From Pseudokineococcus marinus (GTDB taxonomy: Bacteria; Actinomycetota; Actinomycetes; Actinomycetales; Quadrisphaeraceae), in NCBI RefSeq assembly GCF_037482405.1, contig NZ_JBBHZZ010000007.1:117012-181011 (forward strand): 64,000 nt of DNA. Direction: 5' to 3'. The notes below the pieces were generated by a model that did no database searches, was not told where the DNA came from, and was given only the letters and a program-made list of their open reading frames with translations. Shown piece by piece: positions 44,658 to 53,526 of this stretch (positions are counted from its first letter, which is position 1; every line of letters starts with the position of its first letter). The position numbers and the translations under genes are program-made.

Positions 44658-45770
44658 GTGAGCAGCTCGCCCGAGACGACAGCACCCCACGCCGCAGGGC
44701 GGACCATGCAGGCGGTCGTCTGCCACGGCCCGCAGGACTACCGGCTGGAGGAGCTGCCGGTGCCGACCGCGGGGCCGGGCGAGGCCCTCGTGCGCGTCCA
44801 GGCCGTGGGCATCTGCGCGAGCGACCTGAAGTGCTACCACGGCGCCGCGAAGTTCTGGGGCGACGACGACCGGCCCGCGTGGGCCGAGACCGAGGTCGTC
44901 CCCGGGCACGAGTTCGTCGGCGAGGTCGCCGAGATCGACGACGAGGCCGCGGCGCGCTGGGGCGTGCAGGTCGGCGACCGCGTCGTCGCCGAGCAGATCG
45001 TCCCCTGCGGGGAGTGCCGGTACTGCCGCCGCGGCGACTACCACATGTGCGGCCCGCACGACATCTTCGGCTTCAAGCGGGCGACGCCCGGCGCCATGGC
45101 CGAGTACATGGTCTTCCCCGCGAACGCCCGGGTGCACAAGGTCGACCCGTCGATCCCGCCGCAGCACGCCGCCTTCGTCGAGCCGCTGTCGTGCTCGCTG
45201 CACGCGGTGGAGCGCGCCGGCATCCGCTTCGGCGACGTCGTCGTCGTCGCCGGGTGCGGGCCCATCGGGCTGGGCATGGTCGCCGGGGCCCGGGCCAAGT
45301 CCCCGGCGCACGTCGTCGCCCTGGACACGGTGCCGGCCAAGCTCGAGCTCGCGAGGAGGTGCGGGGCCGACGTGGTCGTCGACATCTCGCAGCAGGACCC
45401 GGCGGAGGTCGTCCGGGGGCTCACGGACGGCTACGGCGCCGACGTCTACATCGAGGGCACCGGCCACCCGTCGGCCGTCGGCCAGGGGCTCGACCTCCTG
45501 CGCAAGCGCGGCACCTTCGTCGAGTACTCGGTCTTCAAGGAGCCCGTCTCCGTCGACTGGTCGATCATCAGCGACGACAAGGAGCTCGACGTCCTCGGCG
45601 CGCACCTCGGCGCCTACACCTGGCCCGCGGCCATCGCCATGGTCGAGTCGGGCGTCCTGCCGATGGACGAGATCTGCTCCCACCAGCTGCCGATCTCCCG
45701 GTTCCAGGAGGGCCTGGACCTCGTCGCGGACTCCTCCCGGTCGGTGAAGGTCTCGCTGCTGCCGGGGTGA
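44658..45770 (+). CDS. Zinc-dependent polyol dehydrogenase, erythritol/L-threitol dehydrogenase-like
   Basis: The 370-residue medium-chain dehydrogenase has the catalytic zinc ligands in GICASDLKCYHG and PGHEFVG, a structural zinc lobe CGECRYCRRGDYHMC, and the NAD-binding motif VVAGCGPIGLGMV. The N-terminal MQAVVCHGPQDYRLEELPVP and CYHGAAKFWGDD segments match actinobacterial proteins that I recall as erythritol/L-threitol dehydrogenases. It would oxidise a tetritol to erythrulose with NAD+. The GTG at 44658 has GAGGAG 7 nt upstream. Downstream genes encode a DhaK-type kinase and an RpiB-type isomerase, the next two steps of tetritol catabolism. No transporter or regulator is adjacent. Substrate assignment rests on family resemblance and context. 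Confidence 0.82.
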   Translation: MSSSPETTAPHAAGRTMQAVVCHGPQDYRLEELPVPTAGPGEALVRVQAVGICASDLKCYHGAAKFWGDDDRPAWAETEVVPGHEFVGEVAEIDDEAAARWGVQVGDRVVAEQIVPCGECRYCRRGDYHMCGPHDIFGFKRATPGAMAEYMVFPANARVHKVDPSIPPQHAAFVEPLSCSLHAVERAGIRFGDVVVVAGCGPIGLGMVAGARAKSPAHVVALDTVPAKLELARRCGADVVVDISQQDPAEVVRGLTDGYGADVYIEGTGHPSAVGQGLDLLRKRGTFVEYSVFKEPVSVDWSIISDDKELDVLGAHLGAYTWPAAIAMVESGVLPMDEICSHQLPISRFQEGLDLVADSSRSVKVSLLPG

Positions 45771-45936
45771 GACCGCCGCGCCCTTGCGCCGCCGGACCCG
45801 CGGCGCCAGGGTCGTGCACGGGGGCCCGCCGGCGGCCCCCAGCAGCCCCCTCCGAGCAGCAGCCCCCACCCGAGCCGCTCCTCCCCGGAGCGCGCAGAGC
45901 GCCGGACCGCCCGGCGCGCGAGCGAGCGGAGACGCG

Positions 45937-47673
45937 ATGACGCGCCTGCACGACGACCCCGCCACCTTCAGCGAGGACGCCCTCGCCGGCTTCCTCGACG
46001 CGCACGCCGGGCGCGTCGTCGGCGTGCCCGGGGGCGTGGTCCGCGCGCGGGCGACGCGCGAGGGCAAGGTCGCCGTCGTCGTCGGCGGCGGGTCCGGCCA
46101 CTACCCGGCGTTCTGCGGCGTCGTCGGGCCCGGCTACGCCGACGGCGCCGTCGTCGGCAACGTCTTCACGTCGCCGTCGGCCACCGAGGCCGCCGCCGTG
46201 AGCCGCGCCGCGCACGGCGGGGGCGGCGTGCTCCTCACCACGGGCAACTACGCGGGCGACGTCCTCAACTTCGGCCTGGCCGTCGAGCACCTGCGCGCGG
46301 AGGGCGTGGACGCGCGGTACGTGGCCGTCACGGACGACGTCGCGAGCGCCGGTGGCGACGAGGTGCCCAAGCGCCGCGGCATCGCGGGCGACGTCACCGT
46401 CTTCAAGTGCGCCTCGGCGGCGGCCGAGGAGGGGCTCGACCTCGACGGCGTCGAGGAGGCGGCGCGGCGGGCCAACGACCGCACCCGTAGCCTCGGGGTG
46501 GCCTTCACGGGCTGCACCCTGCCCGGGGCCGACGCCCCGCTGTTCACCGTGCCCGAGGGCACCATGAGCGTCGGGCTCGGCATCCACGGCGAGCCGGGCG
46601 TCTCCGACGAGGACATGCCGACGGCCGCCGAGCTGGCGGCCCGCCTCGTCGACGGCGTGCTGGCCGAGGCGCCCGAGGACCTGGGCGAGGGGTCGCGGCG
46701 CGTCGCCGCCGTCCTCAACGGGCTCGGCACCGTGAAGTACGAGGAGCTCTTCGTCCTGTGGAGGACGGTGGCGCGCCTGCTGCGGGAGGCGGGCCTCGAG
46801 GTCGTCGAGCCCGAGGTCGGCGAGCTCGTCACGAGCCTCGACATGGGGGGCGTCTCCCTCACGCTCATGTGGCTCGACGAGGACCTCGAGCGCTGGTGGC
46901 GCGCCCCCGCGGACTCCCCGGCCTACCGGAAGGGCTCCACCGACGCCCTCGAGCAGGGTCCGGAGCGCTCGGCCGAGGAGGCTGCTGCGGCGTCCGCTCC
47001 ACCTCCGGAGGAGGCGTCGCGCGGCTCGGAGGAGTCCCGCGCCCTCGTGCCCGACGTCGTCCGCGGCGCCGAGGCGGTGGTGGCGGAGATGGCCGGCGCC
47101 GAGGACGAGCTGGGCCGCATCGACGCCGTCGCCGGTGACGGCGACCACGGCCGCGGGATGGTGCGCGGCAGCCGCGCCGCCCTCGACGCCGCCCGGGAGG
47201 CGCAGGAGCAGGGCCGCGGGACCGGTGGCGCCGTCCGTGCGGCGGGCGCCGCCTGGGCCGACCGCGCCGGCGGCACGAGCGGCGTGCTGTGGGGAGCGGC
47301 CCTGACGGCCGTCGGCGCGCGGCTGGGCGACGAGGCCCGCCCGGGCGCGGCGGACGTCGTCGACGCCGTCGACGCCGGCATGGAGGTGCTGCTGCGGCTC
47401 GGCGGCGCGTCGGTGGGCGACAAGACGATGCTCGACGCCATCGAGCCGTTCCGCACCGCTCTGCGCGAGCGCGTCGAGGCCGGCGACGACCTCGCCACCG
47501 CGTGGGACGTCGCTGCGACGTCGGCCGAGGAGGCCGCGACGGCGACGGCCGACCTCCGCCCGAGGGTGGGGCGCGCGCGGCCGCTGGCCGAGCGGAGCCT
47601 CGGCACCCCGGACGCCGGGGCGACCTCTTTCGGCATGGTCGCCCGCACCCTCGCCGGGGTGCTGCGCGGTTGA
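45937..47673 (+). CDS. Fused dihydroxyacetone/erythrulose kinase (DhaK-DhaL)
   Basis: The 578-residue ATP-dependent kinase fuses DhaK and DhaL. The DhaK domain (about 1-335) has VVVGGGSGHYPAF and His217 in GLGIHGEPG, the residue that binds the ketose covalently. A Glu/Ala/Pro linker (about 335-365) leads to DhaL, with the Asp-rich metal site GDGDHGRGM (Asp401, Asp403) and GGTSGVLWG binding ATP and Mg. Such kinases phosphorylate dihydroxyacetone or, in tetritol pathways, D- or L-erythrulose. Flanking genes favour erythrulose as substrate. ATG at 45937 with GGAG upstream. It lies 166 bp after the dehydrogenase and 147 bp before the isomerase on the same strand. Confidence 0.88.
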   Translation: MTRLHDDPATFSEDALAGFLDAHAGRVVGVPGGVVRARATREGKVAVVVGGGSGHYPAFCGVVGPGYADGAVVGNVFTSPSATEAAAVSRAAHGGGGVLLTTGNYAGDVLNFGLAVEHLRAEGVDARYVAVTDDVASAGGDEVPKRRGIAGDVTVFKCASAAAEEGLDLDGVEEAARRANDRTRSLGVAFTGCTLPGADAPLFTVPEGTMSVGLGIHGEPGVSDEDMPTAAELAARLVDGVLAEAPEDLGEGSRRVAAVLNGLGTVKYEELFVLWRTVARLLREAGLEVVEPEVGELVTSLDMGGVSLTLMWLDEDLERWWRAPADSPAYRKGSTDALEQGPERSAEEAAAASAPPPEEASRGSEESRALVPDVVRGAEAVVAEMAGAEDELGRIDAVAGDGDHGRGMVRGSRAALDAAREAQEQGRGTGGAVRAAGAAWADRAGGTSGVLWGAALTAVGARLGDEARPGAADVVDAVDAGMEVLLRLGGASVGDKTMLDAIEPFRTALRERVEAGDDLATAWDVAATSAEEAATATADLRPRVGRARPLAERSLGTPDAGATSFGMVARTLAGVLRG

Positions 47674-47724
47674 GGCCGGGCCGGCTCGGGGCGGGCTCGG
47701 GGAGCAGCGACCGGGGACCTGGGC

Positions 47725-47743
47725 GGTCAGGGCATGCCTGACC
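47725..47743. promoter_or_regulatory. Inverted repeat upstream of the RpiB-family isomerase
   Basis: GGTCAGG and CCTGACC flank GCATG, forming a 19-bp dyad about 80 bp upstream of the isomerase start. It has the size of a dimeric repressor site. No second copy was found in the cassette by eye. Confidence 0.3.
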
Positions 47744-47820
47744 GGGGCGCCGCGTTGGGCCAGCAGGACACGGACGCCGGACCGGGCCACGGTCCGGACG
47801 GGACGAGCGGAGGAGGATCT

Positions 47821-48333
47821 GTGGTGGAGCAGGGCTGGAGGATCGTCGTCGGGGCCGACGACGCGGGCGTGCAGTACAAGGACGCGCTGAAGGCGGACCT
47901 CGAGGCGGACGAGCGCGTCGCCGAGGTGGTCGACGTCGGCGTCCACGGCGACGACAGCACGGCCTACCCCCACGTGGCCGTCGAGGCCGCCCGTCGGGTG
48001 GCGGACGGGCGGGCGGACCGCGCGCTGCTCGTCTGCGGGACCGGGCTGGGGGTCGCCATCAGCGCCAACAAGGTGCCCGGAGTCCGGGCCGTGACGGCGC
48101 ACGACGGCTTCTCCGTCGAGCGCGCCGTCCTGTCCAACGACGCCCAGGTGCTGTGCTTCGGCCAGCGGGTCGTCGGCCTCGAGCTGGCGCGCCGTCTCGC
48201 CAAGGAGTGGCTGGGCTACCGCTTCGACCCGTCGTCGGCCTCGGCCGAGAAGGTCGAGGCCATCCGCGGCTACGAGCGGGAGACCGCGTCCCTGGCCACC
48301 GAGCGGGACGTCGACCTGGCCCGCTGCGACTGA
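47821..48333 (+). CDS. RpiB-family isomerase, probable D-erythrulose-4-phosphate isomerase
   Basis: The 170-residue protein belongs to the RpiB/LacAB family but differs from canonical RpiB at 31.2 kb. It starts WRIVVGADDAGVQYKDALK instead of VATDHAGFE, so the usual His of the DHAG motif is replaced (DDAG), and it has ALLVCGTGLGVAISANKVPGVRAVTAHD (Cys at the catalytic-base position). The closing ARRLAKEWLGYRFDPSSASAEKV resembles actinobacterial DerI-type isomerases. It would convert erythrulose 4-phosphate to erythrose 4-phosphate. The GTG at 47821 has GGAGG 7 nt upstream; a second GTG follows directly. A strong hairpin follows the stop. Confidence 0.85.
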   Translation: MVEQGWRIVVGADDAGVQYKDALKADLEADERVAEVVDVGVHGDDSTAYPHVAVEAARRVADGRADRALLVCGTGLGVAISANKVPGVRAVTAHDGFSVERAVLSNDAQVLCFGQRVVGLELARRLAKEWLGYRFDPSSASAEKVEAIRGYERETASLATERDVDLARCD

Positions 48334-48365
48334 GGCGCCTGTCCGGGGCACCGCCCAGGACGCAC

Positions 48366-48417
48366 GAGGAGGGGCCGCCCCCCGCCGAGATCTCTCGGCC
48401 GGGGGCGGCCCCTCCTC
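48366..48417. terminator. Bidirectional terminator between the isomerase and the protease
   Basis: Outer arms of 17 bp (48366-48382 and 48401-48417) plus an inner GCCGAGA/TCTCGGC stem form an almost continuous hairpin with a minimal loop. It lies between two convergent genes and can serve both. Confidence 0.75.
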
Positions 48418-48464
48418 CGTCGTGGGCGGCGCCCTGCCGGTCGTCGCGCGGCAGCCCCGCCGCC

Positions 48465-49676
48465 TCAGCAGGCGGTGACGACCTGCGGGGCCCGGCTCCA
48501 GGCGTCGACGAGCGCCGCGGCGGTCGGGGCGCCCGCGCCGACCGTCACGTTGGTGTCGACGCCCGTGCTCGTGAGGGCGACGACGGTGCCGTCGGCGAGG
48601 AGCCACGGGCCTCCGCTGGCCCCCGGCGAGGTCTGCACGTCGCTCTGCACCGCGTCGGTGAGGGCGGCGCCGCCGACGCCGGCGAAGGCGGGCAGCACGG
48701 ACGACACGGTGCCCAGCTGGAGGCTCTGGCCCAGGCCCGAGGCGAAGCCGACGAGCGCGTGCGGGGTCCCGACGGGCGGGAGCTCCGCGGCGAGGGGGAG
48801 CGCCAGCCCGGGGTGCTGGGTGGGGACGCGCAGGAGGGCCACGTCCTGCGCGACGTCGAGCCCGACGACCTCCGCCGTCTCGTCGCGGCCGCCGACGACC
48901 ACGCCGAGGGAGGCCGCGTCCTCGACGACGTGCGCGGCCGTCACGAGCAGGTCGGGGCCGACGAAGAAGGCCGTGCCCGTGGAGGCGTCGCCCGGCGTGC
49001 AGCCCTCACGGGAGACCTGCACGACCGAGCCCTCCACCGCGCGGTACAGGGCCGCCCAGTCGGGGGCCGCGGGGCTGCTCGCCGGGGCGGGCGCCGGCGC
49101 GGCCGCCCGCTCCTCGGCCACCCGGGCGGAGGCGGGGACGGCGGCCGGGGCGGCGGCCGGGGCGGGGACTGCGGCCGAGGCCGCGGCGGCGGCGGCCGCT
49201 ATCGCCCGCTCCTCCTCAAGCGCCCAGCGGGGGGCGGGGGTGCGGTAGGTGCGCTCGAGCGAGGCCTCGGCGGTGCGGCCGGGCAGGTCGCCCGCGACCG
49301 CCCGGAGCTGGACCAGCACGCCGTCGCCCGGCACCACGCCCGCGAGGCGGGAGGACCGAGCGGCCGCGTCGAGGACGACGGCCGGGGCGTCGTCGACGAA
49401 GAGCTCGTAGCCCGTCATCACGGCCCCGGGACCGTCGGGCGCCTCCCACGTGGCCACGACGGCGTCACCCTCGACGTGCAGGGCGAGCGCCCGGGGCGCC
49501 TCCGGCCGCGCGGTCGCCGCCGCCACCGGAGCCATGCGCGGGGCCGCCTGGACCGTGACCGCCTCGACCGCGGCCCCCGCGCCGGGGGCGGCGGCGCCGC
49601 AGCCCGTGAGGACCAGGCCCACGGCGAGGGAGGCGACGAGGGCGGCGGTCGAGCGGCGGGTGCGGGGGCTGGCCAT
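48465..49676 (-). CDS. Secreted trypsin-like serine protease lipoprotein
   Basis: The 403-residue protein starts with a lipoprotein signal peptide: basic RTRR, a hydrophobic core, and lipobox LTGC with Cys at about residue 26. A fibronectin-III-like segment follows (about 55-140, RALALHVEGDAVVATWEAPDGP). Then comes an Ala/Pro-rich linker and a C-terminal chymotrypsin-fold protease (about 220-400) with His in VTAAHVVED, Asp in DVAQDVALLRV and Ser in SPGASGGPWL. There is no PDZ domain, so it is not a typical DegP/HtrA. The ATG at 49676 has AAGGA 8 nt upstream. It probably acts at the cell surface on unknown proteins. Located between the tetritol cassette and the ileS T-box, divergent from the latter. 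Confidence 0.88.
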   Translation of the reverse strand: MASPRTRRSTAALVASLAVGLVLTGCGAAAPGAGAAVEAVTVQAAPRMAPVAAATARPEAPRALALHVEGDAVVATWEAPDGPGAVMTGYELFVDDAPAVVLDAAARSSRLAGVVPGDGVLVQLRAVAGDLPGRTAEASLERTYRTPAPRWALEEERAIAAAAAAASAAVPAPAAAPAAVPASARVAEERAAAPAPAPASSPAAPDWAALYRAVEGSVVQVSREGCTPGDASTGTAFFVGPDLLVTAAHVVEDAASLGVVVGGRDETAEVVGLDVAQDVALLRVPTQHPGLALPLAAELPPVGTPHALVGFASGLGQSLQLGTVSSVLPAFAGVGGAALTDAVQSDVQTSPGASGGPWLLADGTVVALTSTGVDTNVTVGAGAPTAAALVDAWSRAPQVVTAC

Positions 49677-49906
49677 GAGGGGTGTCCTTCGTCGTCGAGG
49701 GGCGTCGGTTGGTTGAAGCCTCACCTACCTTTCGCGACCCGGCGAGGGGCGGACGGGGGCGTGCCCCGGACAGCTGCACCCGGACGGGGCACGGCGCTCG
49801 AGGTCGACGTCGCCCGTGCCGAGGGGCCGCCCCTCCCGGCGCCCTGCGCGCGGACCCGGCGGCGCCTCCGGCGCGGTGCGCGTGGCGCCGGTGGCGTGGG
49901 GGCGCG

Positions 49907-49912
49907 TAGCCT
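49907..49912 (+). promoter_or_regulatory. -10 element TAGCCT for the T-box/ileS transcript
   Basis: TAGCCT lies just before the T-box stem I; transcription would start near 49919. Apart from this, 49677-49906 shows only divergent promoter sequence. Confidence 0.55.
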
Positions 49913-49918
49913 TCCTCC

Positions 49919-50151
49919 AACGGCGTCGACCCGGCCATCACCGGCGAGCCCCCGGAAGAACGGGCGCCCCGCGGGGCGCCCCAGTAGAACCGGGCGGGAC
50001 CAGCCCGTCAGCGCTGGACGAGGAGCGGCGCTCCGCCCCACCGGGGCGGGGCGCAAGCGAGGTGGTACCGCGGGTGCCCGGCCGGACGCCGGACGCTCGT
50101 CCTCGCGGTCCGGAGCGCACGCGCGTGCGCCCGGGGCGAGGAGGTCCCGCG
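49919..50151 (+). promoter_or_regulatory. T-box riboswitch (tRNA-Ile sensing, translational type) controlling ileS
   Basis: The leader contains a stem I with specifier codon ATC (49937-49939, in CCGGCCATCACCGG), the AGAACGGGCG and CCAGTAGAACCG segments typical of actinobacterial ileS leaders, and the highly conserved T-box AGGTGGTACCGCGG (50060-50073) that pairs with the uncharged tRNA acceptor end. A downstream CCTCGCGG segment (50101-50108) can pair with the GAGGAGGT Shine-Dalgarno sequence (50138-50145). Translation of ileS should therefore be blocked unless uncharged tRNA-Ile binds. No terminator or U-tract is seen, consistent with translational control as established for mycobacterial ileS. 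Confidence 0.93.
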
Positions 50152-53100
50152 ATGACCACGGCCGAGGCCACCGGGCCTGACGAGAGCACCGGGCCTGACG
50201 AGAGCACCGGTGCCCCCGCGTCGCCACGGGGTGTCTACCCGCTCGCGTCCGCCGGGCGCACCGGCGCGGGGGGCGGGGTTCCGGCGTCGCCGTCGCTGCC
50301 CGACCTCGAGCGGCGCGTGCTCGGCTACTGGGCCGAGGACGGCACCTTCCGCGCCAGCGTCGACCAGCGGCCGGCGGGCGAGGACGGCGCCAACGAGTAC
50401 GTCTTCTACGACGGGCCCCCCTTCGCCAACGGCCTGCCGCACTACGGCCACCTGCTCACGGGCTACGTCAAGGACGTCGTCCCCCGCTACCAGACGATGC
50501 GCGGGCGCCGGGTCGAGCGCCGCTTCGGCTGGGACTGCCACGGGCTGCCCGCCGAGCTCGAGGCCGAGCGGCAGCTCGGCATCGGCGGCAAGCGCGACGT
50601 CCTCGAGATGGGCATCGAGGTCTTCAACGAGGCGTGCCGCTCGAGCGTCCTGCGCTACACCGACGAGTGGCAGGAGTACGTCACCCGCCAGGCCCGCTGG
50701 GTCGACTTCGACCACGACTACAAGACCCTGGACCTCTCGTACATGGAGAGCGTCATGTGGGCCTTCAAGACGCTCCACGACAAGGGCCTCGTCTACGAGG
50801 GTCAGCGCGTGCTGCCGTACTGCTGGCGCGACGAGACGCCGCTGTCGAACCACGAGCTGCGCATGGACGACGACGTCTACCAGCAGCGGCAGGACCCAGC
50901 GGTCACCGTCTGGTTCGGCCTCGAGACCGGCGAGCGCCTGCTCGCCTGGACCACCACGCCGTGGACGCTGCCGAGCAACCTCGCCGTCGCCGTCGGGCCC
51001 GACGTCGACTACGTCGTCGTCGAGGCCGGCCCGGGGGCGGCGGACGGCGGCGCGGGCGAGCGGTACGTGCTCGCGCAGGCGCGGTTGGCCTCCTACGCCG
51101 AGGCGCTCGACCTCGGGGACGACCCGGCCGCGCGCGTCGTCCAGCGGCTGCGCGGCACCGACCTGGTCGGCCGCCGCTACGCGCCGCTGTTCGACTACCT
51201 GGCCGACGCGGACGTCTTCGGCACGGAGCGCGCCTTCGTCGTCGTCCCCAGCGACCACGTGACGACCGAGGACGGCACCGGCGTCGTGCACATGGCGCCG
51301 GCGTACGGCGAGGACGACCAGCGGGTCTGCGCCGAGCACGGCATCCCCGTCGTCCTCACGGTCGACGACCGCGCGCGCTTCACCTCGGTGGTGCCCGACT
51401 TCGAGGGCCAGCACGTCTTCGAGGCGAACACCCCCATCACGCGGGCGCTGCGCGAGCGCGGCCGCGTCCTGCGCGCCGACTCCTACGTGCACTCCTACCC
51501 GCACTGCTGGCGCTGCCGGAACCCGCTGATCTACCGCGCCGTCTCGTCGTGGTTCGTCGAGGTGACGAAGGTCCGGGACCGGATGGTCGAGCTCAACCAG
51601 CTCGTCGAGTGGGTGCCCGGCCACGTCAAGGACGGCCAGTTCGGCAAGTGGCTCCAGGGCGCCCGCGACTGGTCGATCAGCCGCAACCGCTTCTGGGGCA
51701 GCCCCCTCCCCGTGTGGGTCTCGGACGACCCGGCGCACCCGCGCACCGACGTCTACGGCTCCCTCGACGAGCTGGAGCGCGACTTCGGCGTCCGCCCGAC
51801 CGACCTGCACCGGCCCTTCGTCGACGAGCTGGTCCGACCGAACCCGGACGACCCGACGGGGCGCTCGACGATGCGCCGGGTGCCCGACGTCCTCGACGTC
51901 TGGTTCGACTCGGGCTCGATGCCCTTCGCCCAGGTCCACGCGCCCTTCGAGGACGGGGAGTGGTTCGACTCCCACTTCCCGGGCGACTTCGTCGTCGAGT
52001 ACATCGGCCAGACGCGCGGCTGGTTCTACACGATGCACGTGCTGGCGACGGCGCTCTTCGACCGCCCGGCGTTCCGGCGGGTGGTGAGCCACGGGATCGT
52101 CCTCGGCGACGACGGCCAGAAGATGTCCAAGAGCCTGCGCAACTACCCCGACGTCGGCGAGGTCTTCGCCCGCGACGGCTCCGACGCCATGCGCTGGTTC
52201 CTCATGGCCTCGCCGGTGCTGCGCGGGGGCAACCTCGTCGTCACCGAGGCGGGGATCCGCGAGGGCGTGCGCGCCGTGCTCCTGCCGCTGTGGAACGCGT
52301 GGTCCTTCCTCGCGCTCTACGCCGGCTCGGCCGACGGCGGGGCCGGGCGCGAGGCGCGCCTGGACGCCCCGGCCTCGGAGGACCTCCTCGACCGGTACGT
52401 CGTCGCCCGGACGGCGGCGCTCGTCGACGACGTCACGGCGGCGCTCGACGTCGTCGACGTCGCGGGCGCCTGCGAGGCCGTGCGCGAGTACGTCGACGTC
52501 CTCACCAACTGGTACGTGCGCCGCTCGCGGGCGCGCTTCTGGGGCGAGGACCCGGCGGCCATGGACACCCTGGCGCGGGTGCTCGAGGTCGTCTGCCGGG
52601 TGGCCGCGCCGCTGCTGCCGCTGACGACGGAGGAGGTCTGGCGGGGCCTCACCGGCGGGCGCAGCGTGCACCTGGAGGACTGGCCCGTCCCGGGCCCGCG
52701 CGAGGAGGGGGGTCACGGCCTGGCGCACGACCCCGACCTCGTGGCGGCCATGGACCGCGTCCGCGCGGTCTGCTCCGCGGCGTCGTCGCTGCGCAAGGCG
52801 CACGGCCTGCGCACGCGCCTGCCGCTCGCGCGCCTCGAGGTGGTCGTCGACGACCCGGCGTCGCTCGAGCCCTTCGCCGACGTGGTCCGCGACGAGGTCA
52901 ACGTGCGGGAGGTCGTCCTGCGCAGCACGGCCGACGCGGGCGGCGGCGTCGTCGAGCGCGTCGTCGTCAACGCGCGGGCCGCCGGCCCGCGGCTCGGGAA
53001 GCAGGTGCAGGTGGCGCTGCGCGCCGCCAAGGCCGGCGACGTGGAGGTCGGCGACGACGGGTCCGTCATGGCCGGCGGGATCGCCCTGCAGGAGGGGGAG

Positions 53101-53526
53101 TACGAGGTGCAGCGGGTCGTGGGGGAGCAGGCCGCCGGCACGGCGGCGCAGGTGCTGCCCGGCCGGGCGGGCTGGGTCGTGCTGGCGACGGAGGTGACGC
53201 CGGAGCTCGCCGCCGAGGGCGTGGCGCGCGACGTCGTCCGGCTCGTGCAGCAGGCGCGGCGCGACGCCGGTCTCGCCGTCGGCACCCGCATCCGGCTGAC
53301 GGTCGTCGGGGACGAGCCGGTCTGGGAGGCGGTCATGGCCCACCAGGGGCTGGTCATGGGGGAGGTGCTCGCCGACAGCGTGGGCGCCGTCACCTTCGAC
53401 GCGGCGCGCGAGCTCGGGGGCGCCGCCGGCGACCTCGCGGCCGCGGCCGCGGACCCGGCGGGGGGCGTGAGCGACGGGACCGCCGGCGACGGCGCCCGCG
53501 TGCGCGTCCGGGTGGAGGCCCGGTGA
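50152..53526 (+). CDS. ileS: Isoleucyl-tRNA synthetase
   Basis: The 1124-residue class I synthetase is of the long, eukaryote-like IleRS type. It has HYGH as the HIGH motif (NGLPHYGHLLTGYVKD, about residue 97), the CP1 editing domain (LAWTTTPWTLPSNLAVAVGPD), KMSKS (QKMSKSLRNYPDV, about residue 657) and an extended C-terminal domain. The CWRCRNPL segment has the paired Cys typical of the type. The N-terminus has a duplicated 18-bp unit encoding GPDEST twice. ATG at 50152 with GAGGAGGT 6 nt upstream, sequestered by the T-box leader. It overlaps folC by 4 bp (GTGA). Confidence 0.96.
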   Translation: MTTAEATGPDESTGPDESTGAPASPRGVYPLASAGRTGAGGGVPASPSLPDLERRVLGYWAEDGTFRASVDQRPAGEDGANEYVFYDGPPFANGLPHYGHLLTGYVKDVVPRYQTMRGRRVERRFGWDCHGLPAELEAERQLGIGGKRDVLEMGIEVFNEACRSSVLRYTDEWQEYVTRQARWVDFDHDYKTLDLSYMESVMWAFKTLHDKGLVYEGQRVLPYCWRDETPLSNHELRMDDDVYQQRQDPAVTVWFGLETGERLLAWTTTPWTLPSNLAVAVGPDVDYVVVEAGPGAADGGAGERYVLAQARLASYAEALDLGDDPAARVVQRLRGTDLVGRRYAPLFDYLADADVFGTERAFVVVPSDHVTTEDGTGVVHMAPAYGEDDQRVCAEHGIPVVLTVDDRARFTSVVPDFEGQHVFEANTPITRALRERGRVLRADSYVHSYPHCWRCRNPLIYRAVSSWFVEVTKVRDRMVELNQLVEWVPGHVKDGQFGKWLQGARDWSISRNRFWGSPLPVWVSDDPAHPRTDVYGSLDELERDFGVRPTDLHRPFVDELVRPNPDDPTGRSTMRRVPDVLDVWFDSGSMPFAQVHAPFEDGEWFDSHFPGDFVVEYIGQTRGWFYTMHVLATALFDRPAFRRVVSHGIVLGDDGQKMSKSLRNYPDVGEVFARDGSDAMRWFLMASPVLRGGNLVVTEAGIREGVRAVLLPLWNAWSFLALYAGSADGGAGREARLDAPASEDLLDRYVVARTAALVDDVTAALDVVDVAGACEAVREYVDVLTNWYVRRSRARFWGEDPAAMDTLARVLEVVCRVAAPLLPLTTEEVWRGLTGGRSVHLEDWPVPGPREEGGHGLAHDPDLVAAMDRVRAVCSAASSLRKAHGLRTRLPLARLEVVVDDPASLEPFADVVRDEVNVREVVLRSTADAGGGVVERVVVNARAAGPRLGKQVQVALRAAKAGDVEVGDDGSVMAGGIALQEGEYEVQRVVGEQAAGTAAQVLPGRAGWVVLATEVTPELAAEGVARDVVRLVQQARRDAGLAVGTRIRLTVVGDEPVWEAVMAHQGLVMGEVLADSVGAVTFDAARELGGAAGDLAAAAADPAGGVSDGTAGDGARVRVRVEAR

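Noticed and set aside
41054..45940. 1628-codon plus-strand open frame
   Set aside because: It runs antisense to valS and the methyltransferase and out of frame through the dehydrogenase, all of which have conserved motifs in their own frames.
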